A stretch of 64,000 bases of DNA, taken from positions 26,202 through 90,201 of the forward strand of contig NZ_WSTA01000003.1 of assembly GCF_009789225.1 (NCBI RefSeq). The letters run 5' to 3'. The notes under the pieces were generated by a model that made no database searches, had not been told where the DNA came from, and worked only from the letters and a program-made list of their open reading frames with translations. Shown here piece by piece: positions 32,652 to 40,067 of the stretch (positions are counted from its first letter, which is position 1; each line of letters starts with the position of its first letter). Made by a program: the position numbers and the translations under genes. This stretch comes from Agromyces seonyuensis (GTDB lineage: Bacteria > Actinomycetota > Actinomycetes > Actinomycetales > Microbacteriaceae).

Positions 32652-32716
32652 GTTGCGCCACTCCTTCGCAGGTTGCGCCACTCTTGCTGGCGCAACGGGC
32701 GAACAGGTGGCGCAAC
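32652..32716. repeat. TTGCGCCA repeat, 2+2 inverted arrangement
   Basis: GTTGCGCCACT occurs twice (32652-32662 and 32672-32682) and TGGCGCAAC twice (32688-32696 and 32708-32716), so two nested stems can form. It sits between convergent pobA and aroQ, the place where other convergent gaps carry the larger repeat element. A relative is at 9231-9275. Confidence 0.7.
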
Positions 32717-32768
32717 GGCCGACGCAGCGGGATGTCTGCCCGGCAGCAGACGCGAAGGCGGTCGCCGG

Positions 32769-33314
32769 TCAGCGCGCGAGGCGCGTGATCGAGGCGACGC
32801 CGGGGGCGGCGGAGGCGGGAGCGGACGGGCGCGCCGCGCGCGGAGCATCCGGGGTCGAGGTGCGCGGCGCGGCCGCGAGCAGCCGCACGAGGTGGCGGAT
32901 CGCGAACTCGTAGCCGTCGAGGCCGGCGCCCGCGAAGACCGCCGTCGCGGCGAGCGAGACGTACGAGTGCCGGCGGAACTCCTCGCGTCGGTGCACGTTC
33001 GTCACGTGCACCTCGACCACGGGCGTGTCGATCGCGAGCAGGGCGTCCATGAGCGCGATCGACGTGTGCGTGTAGCCGCCCGGGTTGATGACGACGGCGT
33101 CGAAGTCGGTACGGGCGGTCTGCACGAGGTCGATGAGCACGCCCTCGTGGTTGGACTGGTGGAAGTCGATCCTCGCGCCGGTCTCCTCCGCGACGGCGCG
33201 GCAGCGCGCCTCGACGTCGGCGAGCGTCTCCGCGCCGTAGAGGTGGGGCTGCCGGGTGCCGAGCAGGTTCAGGTTCGGGCCGTTGAGCACGAGGATGCGG
33301 TGGGACGTCGTCAT
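32769..33314 (-). CDS. aroQ: Type II 3-dehydroquinate dehydratase, second copy with long tail
   Basis: A 181-residue dehydroquinase. Signature NGPNLNLLGTRQPHLYG at residues 11-27 with catalytic Tyr26, NPGGYTHTS near 77 and HVTNVHRREE near 101. The usual Arg-Glu-Pro of the signature is RQP here, which changes a conserved Glu. The first 145 residues match the family; the last 35 are an Ala/Pro/Arg-rich tail absent from the other copy at 20522. It is divergent from the dehydroshikimate dehydratase gene and probably supplies its substrate, 3-dehydroshikimate, from 3-dehydroquinate. Confidence 0.88.
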   Translation of the reverse strand: MTTSHRILVLNGPNLNLLGTRQPHLYGAETLADVEARCRAVAEETGARIDFHQSNHEGVLIDLVQTARTDFDAVVINPGGYTHTSIALMDALLAIDTPVVEVHVTNVHRREEFRRHSYVSLAATAVFAGAGLDGYEFAIRHLVRLLAAAPRTSTPDAPRAARPSAPASAAPGVASITRLAR

Positions 33315-33685
33315 CGGGGATCCGTTCTCGAGGGGCCGCGTCGACTGCGGCGAGAAGCGCCGGAGCGGGGCGGAGGGGGCGCCGCCCCGGCTCCGGCTGC
33401 GACGACTCCGGGGTTCGGCCGTCGCGGGAGGCGGAGCGTCGGGGACAGGTGCTCCGCGGTCGGGTCGGGGGTGGCCGGGTCCGCCGTTCCGGGGCGGATG
33501 ACGCGCCCGGACCTCCGGGGAGGTTCGGCTGGGCTCGTCATCGAGGATGCTCCGTGCGGTCGGTTCCGGTTGCGGTCGAACGTACTGGTTAGTTACCGTA
33601 TCCGCAACGACGGAACGCACGGGTCCCGACCCCCGTCGGCGCCGCACACCGGAGTGACGGCGAATGCGGGAGAAGGAGCATCCAC
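33315..33685. promoter_or_regulatory. Divergent intergenic region aroQ/qsuB
   Basis: No convincing gene in these 371 bases; the short open frames here have very GC-rich, repetitive codons. The only AT-rich part is 33580-33605, with GGTTAGTTACC (33587-33597) as an imperfect palindrome and a possible -10-like TACCGTAT region. This is the best place for promoter and operator of the quinate genes, perhaps bound by the TetR protein at 36598. Confidence 0.4.
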
Positions 33686-35599
33686 GTGCGCACCTCGATC
33701 GCGACCGTCTGCCTGAGCGGCACCCTCGACGAGAAGCTGCGCGCCGCCGCGCATGCCGGCTTCGACGGCGTCGAGATCTTCGAACCCGACTTCCTCGCGT
33801 CGCCGCGCTCCCCCGAGGACATCCGGGGCATCGCCGCGGACCTCGGCCTGAGCCTCGACCTCTACCAGCCGTTCCGCGACTTCGAGGGCGTCAGCCCCGA
33901 GCTGCATCGCGCGAACCTGCGCCGCGCGGCCGCGAAGTTCGACCTCATGACCCGCTTCGGCATCGACACCCTGCTGCTCTGCAGCAACGTCGCGACCGCG
34001 AAGAGCGGCGACGACCAGCTCGCCGCCTCCCAGCTGCGCGACCTCGGCGACCTCGCCGCCGCCCACGGGGTGCGCGTCGCCTACGAGGCGCTGGCCTGGG
34101 GCCGATTCGTCGACGGCTACGAGCACGCCGCGCGGCTCGTGCGCCTCGCCGATCACGACGCGATCGGCATCTGCCTCGACTCGTTCCACATCCTCTCGAA
34201 GGGCCACGACCCCGAGGCCATCGAGACGATCCCCGGCGACAAGGTCTTCTTCGTCCAGATGGCCGACGCCCCGCAGCTCTCCCTGGACGTGCTCTCGTGG
34301 AGCCGTCACTACCGCGTCTTCCCCGGCGAGGGCGCGTTCGACCTCGGCCGCTTCCTCGGCCACCTCCTGCGCACGGGCTACGACGGACCGATCTCGCTCG
34401 AGGTCTTCAACGACACGTTCCGCCAGTCCGACCCCGAGGAGACCGCAATCGACGCGATGCGTTCCCTCGTGCTCCTCCAGGAGCAGGGGCGCGACTGGCT
34501 CGACCGGCACGGCGGGCTCGGCTCGGCGGGCGGGGCGCTCGCGGCGCGCGAACGGCTCGACCTCGACGTCGCCCCGGCCGCCGCTCCCCCGGTCGACTTC
34601 AACTACGTCGAGGTGCGCTCCGACGACCTCGACGCCCTGCGCACCGCGCTCGCCCAGCTCGGCTTCGCCGACCGCGGGGTGCACCGCTCGAAGCCCGTCG
34701 AGCTGTGGACGCAGGGAGCCGCCCGGCTCGTCCTCGGCCCGACCGGCGGCGTCGGCTCCGCCCCGGCCGTCGCGGGGCTCGGCTTCGGCGTCGTCGATCA
34801 GGATGCCGCCGCGGCCCGCGCGCTCGCCTTCCGCGCCGCGCCGGTCGCTCGCGAGCAGGCCGTGGGCGAGGAGCGGCTCGTCGGCTTCCGGGCGCCCGAC
34901 GGCTCGGAGGCGTTCTTCGGCGACGCCGGGGACGGGGAGCCGCACTGGATCGGCGAGTTCGGCACGGCGGGGGCCGCCGACGGGCAAGTCGACGAGGATG
35001 CCGCCGGCACCGGAATCCTGCGGGTCGACCACGTCAACCTCGCCCAGCCGTGGCAGCACTTCGACGCCGCGGTCCTCTTCTACTCGACGGTCGTCGGCCT
35101 CGCAGCGACCCCCTCGACGGAGGTCGCCGCCCCCATCGGCCTCGTGCGCAGCCAGGTGCTGCGGACCGCCGACGGCGGCGTTCGCGTCGCCCTGAACCTC
35201 GCGCCCTCCGGCGACACGGGCGGCGCGATCCTGCCGCAGCACCTCGCGTTCGCGACCGACGACGCGCTCGGGGTCGCCCGGGCCGCCCGCGCCCGCGGCC
35301 TGGCCCCCCTGCCGATCCCGGCGAACTACTACGACGATCTCGACGCCCGCTACGAACTCGATCCCGGCCTCCTCGCCTCGCTGCGGGAGCTGAACGTGCT
35401 CTACGACCGCGACGCGGCGGGCGAGTTCCTGCACTTCTACACGGGCGCGATCGGCTCGGTCTTCTTCGAGGTCGTGGAGCGGCGCGGCGGCTACGAGGGG
35501 TACGGCGCGGGCAACGCACCGGTGCGCCTCGCGGCGCAGTACGAGCGTCGCCGCGCCGGTTCCGCCGCCGACGCGGCGGTCGTGGCCGGGCCCCGATGA
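33686..35599 (+). CDS. qsuB: 3-dehydroshikimate dehydratase fused to HPPD-like domain
   Basis: A 637-residue two-domain protein. Residues 1 to about 285 form a xylose-isomerase-type TIM barrel (IATVCLSGTLDEKLRAAAHA, GFDGVEIFEPDFL, VAYEALAWGRF, GICLDSFH, PISLEVFND) with the metal-binding Glu/Asp/His/Glu set of sugar-phosphate isomerase/AsbF-like dehydratases. Residues about 300-620 form a 4-hydroxyphenylpyruvate dioxygenase-like tandem VOC domain (FNYVEVRSDDLDALRTALAQ, RVDHVNLAQPWQHFDAAVLF). The same fusion is known as QsuB of Corynebacterium glutamicum, which dehydrates 3-dehydroshikimate to protocatechuate. Start GTG 33686 after AGAAGGAG; overlaps the next gene by ATGA. Confidence 0.87.
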   Translation: MRTSIATVCLSGTLDEKLRAAAHAGFDGVEIFEPDFLASPRSPEDIRGIAADLGLSLDLYQPFRDFEGVSPELHRANLRRAAAKFDLMTRFGIDTLLLCSNVATAKSGDDQLAASQLRDLGDLAAAHGVRVAYEALAWGRFVDGYEHAARLVRLADHDAIGICLDSFHILSKGHDPEAIETIPGDKVFFVQMADAPQLSLDVLSWSRHYRVFPGEGAFDLGRFLGHLLRTGYDGPISLEVFNDTFRQSDPEETAIDAMRSLVLLQEQGRDWLDRHGGLGSAGGALAARERLDLDVAPAAAPPVDFNYVEVRSDDLDALRTALAQLGFADRGVHRSKPVELWTQGAARLVLGPTGGVGSAPAVAGLGFGVVDQDAAAARALAFRAAPVAREQAVGEERLVGFRAPDGSEAFFGDAGDGEPHWIGEFGTAGAADGQVDEDAAGTGILRVDHVNLAQPWQHFDAAVLFYSTVVGLAATPSTEVAAPIGLVRSQVLRTADGGVRVALNLAPSGDTGGAILPQHLAFATDDALGVARAARARGLAPLPIPANYYDDLDARYELDPGLLASLRELNVLYDRDAAGEFLHFYTGAIGSVFFEVVERRGGYEGYGAGNAPVRLAAQYERRRAGSAADAAVVAGPR

Positions 35600-36480
35600 C
35601 GCACTACCTGGTCGGCCTCATCGGCGAGGGCATCGGCGCCTCCCTCACGCCGCCCATGCACGAACGCGAGGCCGCGGCGCTCGGCCTCGACTACGAGTAC
35701 CGCATCCTCGACCTGCTCGAACTCGGCGCGGAGCCGAGCGACGTCGGGCGGCTGATCGCCGACGCGGAGGCAGCCGGCTTCGCCGCCCTCAACATCACGC
35801 ACCCGTGCAAGCAGCTCGTCATGGAGGTCGTCGACGAGCTGCACCCCGCGGCCGAGCGACTCGGCGCCGTGAATCTCGTGCTGCTGCGAGACGGCCGCCG
35901 CATCGGCTGCAACACCGACTGGGAGGGCTTCCGCGACGGCTTCGTCGACGGGCTGCCCGGGGCGGCGACGGGCTCCGTCGTGCAGCTCGGCGCCGGCGGC
36001 GCCGGTGCGGCGACCGCCTACGCCCTGCTCGACCTCGGCGTCGACGAACTGCGGCTCTTCGACTACGACGTCGGCCGTGCGGCCGAACTGGCCGACCGCC
36101 TCGCCGTCGCCTTCCCGGATGCCCGCATCGCGGCGATCCCTGGCGTCGACGCCGCGCTGCGCAGCGCCGACGGCGTCGTGCACGCGACCCCCGTCGGCAT
36201 GGCGCACCACCCCGGCGTCGCGTTCGACCCGGCCGTGCTGCGGCTCGACGCCTGGGTGTCCGACGTCGTCTACCGGCCGCTGGAGACCGAGCTCCTCCGC
36301 CGCGCGGCGGCGACCGGCCACCGGGTGCTCGACGGCGGCCGGATGGCGGTCGGCCAGGCCGTCTCGAGCATCCGCTTCATCACCGGACTCGACCCGGATG
36401 CCGAGCGCATGCGCGCCCACTTCCTCGAGCTCGTCGAGGCCGAGGAACGCCTCGCGACGGCCGAACGCGGTGAACCCTGA
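35596..36480 (+). CDS. Quinate/shikimate dehydrogenase
   Basis: A 294-residue member of the shikimate dehydrogenase family. Substrate-site residues are SLTPPMHE near residue 16, Lys72 in NITHPCKQ and Asp108 in NTDWEGF. The cofactor loop QLGAGGAGAATAYAL near residue 133 is followed by FDYDVGRAAELADRL; an Asp rather than the NADPH-type Arg pair after beta-2 suggests NAD+, as in catabolic QsuD-type enzymes. It would oxidise quinate to 3-dehydroquinate and shikimate to 3-dehydroshikimate. It overlaps qsuB by four bases, so it is a catabolic rather than biosynthetic copy. Confidence 0.85.
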   Translation: MTHYLVGLIGEGIGASLTPPMHEREAAALGLDYEYRILDLLELGAEPSDVGRLIADAEAAGFAALNITHPCKQLVMEVVDELHPAAERLGAVNLVLLRDGRRIGCNTDWEGFRDGFVDGLPGAATGSVVQLGAGGAGAATAYALLDLGVDELRLFDYDVGRAAELADRLAVAFPDARIAAIPGVDAALRSADGVVHATPVGMAHHPGVAFDPAVLRLDAWVSDVVYRPLETELLRRAAATGHRVLDGGRMAVGQAVSSIRFITGLDPDAERMRAHFLELVEAEERLATAERGEP

Positions 36481-36597
36481 CCGGGTGTTCCACTGAGCGG
36501 GCCGAGAGCCCCTCGGCACCGCGGAACGCCGTCCCCCTCGCCTAGGATTCCGAATGGAACGACGGGGAAGGGCGGAGCGCCCGGGAAGGCTGGGGCG

Positions 36598-37251
36598 ATG
36601 ACCGCCGAAGCGCAGGCGCAGACCCGCAATGCGGCGCAGACCCGCCTCGACATCCTCGACATCGCGACCGCGGAGTTCGCCGCGAACGGCCTCGCCGGTG
36701 CGCGCGTCGACGAGATCGCCGCTCGCACGCGCACGACGAAGCGCATGCTCTACTACTACTTCGGCTCGAAGGAAGGGCTGTTCCTGGCCGTCCTCGAGCG
36801 GGCGTACGCGACGATCCGCAGCCTGGAATCGGGGCTCCACGTCGACGATATGGACCCGGTGGACGCGCTCCGCGCCCTCGCCGAGGCGACCTACGACCAC
36901 CACACCACGCACCGCGACTTCATCCGGCTCGTGAGCATCGAGAACATCCACCGCGCCGAGCACCTGCTGCAGTCCGAGACCATCCTCGACCTCAACGCGA
37001 CGGCGATCTCGACGCTCGAGCAGGTCATCTCGCGCGGCGTCGCCGAGGGGCGATTCCGCGACGACGTGGATGCGGTCGAGACCCACGCCATGATCAGCGC
37101 TTTCGCCGTCTTCCACGTGGCGAACCGCGACACGTTCAACGCGATCTTCCGCCGCGACCTGCTCGACCCGGAGCGCCAGGACCACTACCGCCGGCTCATC
37201 GGCGACATGATCGTCGCCACCCTGACGACGAAGCCGTCGCTGGTCGAGTAG
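36598..37251 (+). CDS. TetR family regulator of the quinate cluster
   Basis: A 217-residue TetR-type regulator. The helix-turn-helix is ILDIATAEFAANGLAGARVD and TRTTKRMLYYYFGSKEGLFL (about residues 18-60), and the C-terminal domain has the TetR_C-type DHHTTHRDFIRLVSIENIHR. It follows the shikimate dehydrogenase gene by 117 bases on the same strand and is the likely regulator of qsuB and aroQ. In Corynebacterium the corresponding regulator QsuR is LysR-type, so this cluster uses a different control. The protein ends PSLVE, where LVE and the TAG stop come from the repeat element. Confidence 0.82.
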   Translation: MTAEAQAQTRNAAQTRLDILDIATAEFAANGLAGARVDEIAARTRTTKRMLYYYFGSKEGLFLAVLERAYATIRSLESGLHVDDMDPVDALRALAEATYDHHTTHRDFIRLVSIENIHRAEHLLQSETILDLNATAISTLEQVISRGVAEGRFRDDVDAVETHAMISAFAVFHVANRDTFNAIFRRDLLDPERQDHYRRLIGDMIVATLTTKPSLVE

Positions 37252-37458
37252 GGAGCGGAGCGACCGTATCGAGACCCGGCAGGATGCCGCTCCCGGCCCG
37301 GAAAGGGCCGTGCGGGGTCTCGATACGCTCCGCTACTCGACCAACGGGAGCTCCGCTGGTCGAGTAGGGAGCGGAGCGACCGTATCGAGACCCGGCAGGA
37401 TGCCGCTCCCGGCCCGGAAAGGGCCGTGCGGGGTCTCGATACGGTCCGCTACTCGACC
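37242..37458. repeat. Intergenic inverted repeat element, locus H, 116-base duplication
   Basis: A whole hairpin unit, forward copy (GGTCGAGTAG, core GGAGCGGAGCGACC) plus spacer plus inverted copy, is present twice in direct orientation with a period of 116 bases (starts 37242 and 37358) and only a few differences. Even the unrelated-looking spacer (GGCAGGATGCCGCTCCCGGC) is duplicated, so the unit of duplication is the complete hairpin. It separates convergent genes. Confidence 0.92.
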
Positions 37459-37481
37459 GACGGGAGCTCCGACCGACGGGG

Positions 37482-38522
37482 TCAGACCTCGCCCTTGCGG
37501 GCGGAGTCCCAGAGGTCGACGCCCTCCGTCGTGCCGGCGAGGCGGTCGATCTCGGCGAGCTCGGCGTCCGAGAACTCGAGGTTGCCGAGGGCGGCGACGT
37601 TCTGCTCCAGCTGCTCGACGCGCGAGGCGCCGATCACGAGCGAAGTCACGCGCGGGTCGCGCAGCGCCCACGCGAGGGCGAGCTGCGCGAGCGACTGCCC
37701 GCGGGACGCGGCGATCTCGTCGAGGCCGCGAAGCCGGTCGACGAGTTCGGGCGTCAGCACGTCGCGGTCGAGCGAAGTGCCCGCCGCGGCGCGCGATCCC
37801 TCGGGCACGCCGTCGAGGTACTTGTCGGTCAGCATCCCCTGGGCGAGCGCGGTGAAGCCGATGACGCCGAAGCCGAGGTCGCCCGCGGCATCCAGGAGGC
37901 CTTCGGTCTCGATCCAGCGGTTGAGCATCGAGTACGAGGGCTGGTGGATGAGGAGCGGCGTGCCGAGGTCGGCCAGGATGGCCGCGGCCTCCCGGGCGCG
38001 ATCGGCGTCGTAGGACGAGATGCCGACGTAGAGCGCCTTGCCCTGCTGCACGGCCGTGTGCAGCGCGCCCATCGTCTCCTCGAGCGGCGTCGTCGCGTCG
38101 AGCCGGTGCGAGTAGAAGATGTCGACGTAGTCGAGGCCCATGCGGGTCAGCGACTGGTCGAGCGAGGCGAGCACGTACTTGCGGCTGCCGCCGCCCTGCC
38201 CGTACGGGCCCGGCCACATGTCCCACCCGGCCTTGGTCGAGACGATGAGCTCGTCGCGGTACGGGGCGAAGTCCTCGCGCATGAGCTTGCCGAAGTTGAG
38301 TTCGGCGGCGCCGTAGGGCGGCCCGTAGTTGTTGGCGAGGTCGTGATGGGTGATGCCGAGGTCGAAGGCGCGGCGGCTGATGGCGCGCTGCGCCTCGAAC
38401 GGGCGGTCGTCGCCGAAGTTGTGCCAGTAGCCGAGCGAGAGTGCGGGGAGGTCGAGGCCGGAGCGGCCCGTTCTCCGGTACACCATCGAGTCGTAGCGGT
38501 CATCGCGCGCGAGGTACGTCAT
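37482..38522 (-). CDS. mgrA: Aldo/keto reductase, L-glyceraldehyde 3-phosphate reductase type
   Basis: A 346-residue aldo/keto reductase of the YghZ/MgrA group. Catalytic residues are Asp62 and Tyr66 in HHDLANNYGPPYG, with the Lys in STKAGWDMWPGPYG and the His in FYSHRLDATTPLEET. The opening YRRTGRSGLDLPALSLGYWH and long WPGPYGQGGGSRKYVLASLD loop are typical of the subgroup that reduces L-glyceraldehyde 3-phosphate and methylglyoxal with NADPH. Subunits of this group resemble potassium-channel beta proteins. It stands alone between two repeat loci. Confidence 0.82.
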   Translation of the reverse strand: MTYLARDDRYDSMVYRRTGRSGLDLPALSLGYWHNFGDDRPFEAQRAISRRAFDLGITHHDLANNYGPPYGAAELNFGKLMREDFAPYRDELIVSTKAGWDMWPGPYGQGGGSRKYVLASLDQSLTRMGLDYVDIFYSHRLDATTPLEETMGALHTAVQQGKALYVGISSYDADRAREAAAILADLGTPLLIHQPSYSMLNRWIETEGLLDAAGDLGFGVIGFTALAQGMLTDKYLDGVPEGSRAAAGTSLDRDVLTPELVDRLRGLDEIAASRGQSLAQLALAWALRDPRVTSLVIGASRVEQLEQNVAALGNLEFSDAELAEIDRLAGTTEGVDLWDSARKGEV

Positions 38523-38548
38523 GGGACCAGCCTGTCAGCCGCTCCGCT

Positions 38549-38906
38549 GGTCGAGTAGCCCGGAGGGCGTATCGAGACCCGGTAAACCGCAGTGCGAGGT
38601 CTCGATACGCGGCTTCGCCGCTACTCGACCAGCGAGGGGTGCTCCTCGACCGCCGATCGCGGCTTCGCCGCCCGGACTTCGCGACGGCGGCCTGACGTCC
38701 TCGGCGGTCGAGCAGCGACGACCCCGTCGGTCGAGCAGCGACGACCCCGTCGGTCGAGTAGCGACGACCCCGTCGGTCGAGTAGCGACGACCCCGTCGGT
38801 CGAGTAGCGACGGCCTCGTCGGTCGAGTAGCGACGAAGGAGCGTATCGAGACCCCGTCAGCCGACCTGCCGAGGTCTCGATACGGCGCTGACGCGCCTAC
38901 TCGACC
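38549..38906. repeat. Intergenic repeat element, locus I, with 23-base tandem array
   Basis: This 411-base gap between divergent genes carries a forward and an inverted copy at the left (38549-38632). It then has five tandem 23-base units starting at 38706, 38729, 38752, 38775 and 38798 (GGTCGAGTAGCGACGACCCC). A full forward copy follows at 38821 and a GC-core inverted copy ends at 38906. It is the only intergenic locus between gene starts instead of gene ends, so it may lie in a promoter region. No gene is present. Confidence 0.9.
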
Positions 38907-38933
38907 ACCGGGTTCCCTCTTACGATTGAGCCC

Positions 38934-39419
38934 ATGACCTACCGGGTGCCGCGCATGGACGATCTCGAGTCGCGCGCCTGGCTCTCGTTGCTCTCGACGA
39001 TGCGGCTCCTGCCGAACGCCCTCGACTCGCAGTTGCTCGCCTCGGCGGGGCTCACCGAGTTCGAGTACGCCGTGCTCGTCGTGCTCAACCAGGCCGACGA
39101 GTCGAAGCTCGCGACGAGCCGCCTCGCCGAGCAGGTGGATGCCTCGCTGCCGCGCCTCTCGAAGGTGCTGACCCGGCTGGCGAAGCGCGGCCTCGTGGAG
39201 CGTTCGACGAATCCCGCCGATCGCCGCGTGACCGACGTGCACCTGACGCAGGACGGCCGCCGCACGATGATCCTCGCGACCCCCGGCCACGTCGCGCGGG
39301 TGCGCGAACTCGTGATCGACACGCTCAGTCGCGAGCAGCTCGCGGCCCTCGCCGACGCGCTCGAACCGGTCGTCGCGACGCTCGACCCGCACGGCCGCAC
39401 GGGCCTCGCTCGCGGCTGA
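38934..39419 (+). CDS. MarR family transcriptional regulator
   Basis: A 161-residue winged-helix regulator. The DNA-binding part is TEFEYAVLVVLNQADESKLA, SRLAEQVDASLPRLSKVLTR and the wing STNPADRRVTDVHLTQDGRR (about residues 42-105), with dimerisation helices at both ends. MarR proteins usually repress efflux or detoxification genes in response to phenolic ligands. It is divergent from the aldo/keto reductase but separated by the repeat locus, so its target is unclear. ATG 38934 lies just 28 bases past the repeat. Confidence 0.85.
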   Translation: MTYRVPRMDDLESRAWLSLLSTMRLLPNALDSQLLASAGLTEFEYAVLVVLNQADESKLATSRLAEQVDASLPRLSKVLTRLAKRGLVERSTNPADRRVTDVHLTQDGRRTMILATPGHVARVRELVIDTLSREQLAALADALEPVVATLDPHGRTGLARG

Positions 39420-39425
39420 GCCGGC

Positions 39426-40001
39426 TCAGGCCCGGCGCCACCGACGGCGCTTCGGCCGGGCGTCCTGCTCGGCGGCCGCGGCGATGGCGGCGGCCTCCCG
39501 CCGCGCCGCACGACGCGAGGTCCAGTCCGCCGCTTCCGCGTCGACGTCGCGTGTGGGCGTGATGACGGGCGGTCCGCCCTGGAGCTGCCGCCGCGCCTCG
39601 ATCACGCGCCGGTTGAAGTCCTCGACGGCGGCCCGCACGTCCGCCTCGCGGTGGAGCCGATCGAGCGTCGCATGCAGATCGCGATCCTCGACGCGCAGGC
39701 TCAGCGCGGGCGGCCCGAGGCCGGTGAGCCGCTCGGTCTCGATCTTCCGGCGGATCCACCAGTCCGGGTCGTTCCCGCCTCCGAGGTTCGCGAGGGGCTT
39801 GCCGGCGCCCGGGAGGCCGTCGAAGTCGCCCCGGCGGATGGCCTGCTGGATCTCGGTCTCGATGACGGCCGACCGGTCGACGGCGGAGAACGCCGCACCG
39901 GGCGCCCTCCCGCTCTCGGGGGCGGGCTCTCCCGCCCGGCGGGCATCCTCGGCGTCCCGGTATCGCGCCGCGCGCAGGCGCGGGTCCTCCTCGTCCGACA
40001 C
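39426..40001 (-). CDS. DUF1992 (DnaJ-associated) family protein
   Basis: A 191-residue soluble protein. The DUF1992 signature is AVIETEIQQAIRRGDFDGLP and GAGKPLANLGGGNDPDWWIR at about residues 45-85; the C-terminus is basic (DARPKRRRWRRA). The family is often named DnaJ-homologue subfamily C member 28-like, but no J domain is present. GTG 40001 is preferred because AGGAGG ends six bases before it; GTG 40007 abuts the same ribosome site too closely. Function unknown. Its stop is seven bases from the convergent marR-type stop. Confidence 0.72.
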   Translation of the reverse strand: MSDEEDPRLRAARYRDAEDARRAGEPAPESGRAPGAAFSAVDRSAVIETEIQQAIRRGDFDGLPGAGKPLANLGGGNDPDWWIRRKIETERLTGLGPPALSLRVEDRDLHATLDRLHREADVRAAVEDFNRRVIEARRQLQGGPPVITPTRDVDAEAADWTSRRAARREAAAIAAAAEQDARPKRRRWRRA

Positions 40002-40067
40002 GTGCACCTCCTGGATTCGGCTCCTCCTCCGATCCTCGCACCGGGCCGGATGACCCGGCCTCCGCGA

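Noticed and set aside
33311..33541. A 76-codon minus-strand frame between aroQ and qsuB
   Set aside because: Composition is Pro/Arg/Ala-rich with no ribosome site and no family resemblance; it lies in the divergent promoter region.
38706..38820. Possible CRISPR array (regular 23-base repeats)
   Set aside because: There are no unique spacers; the units are directly abutting and belong to the GGTCGAG element family. No cas genes are present.
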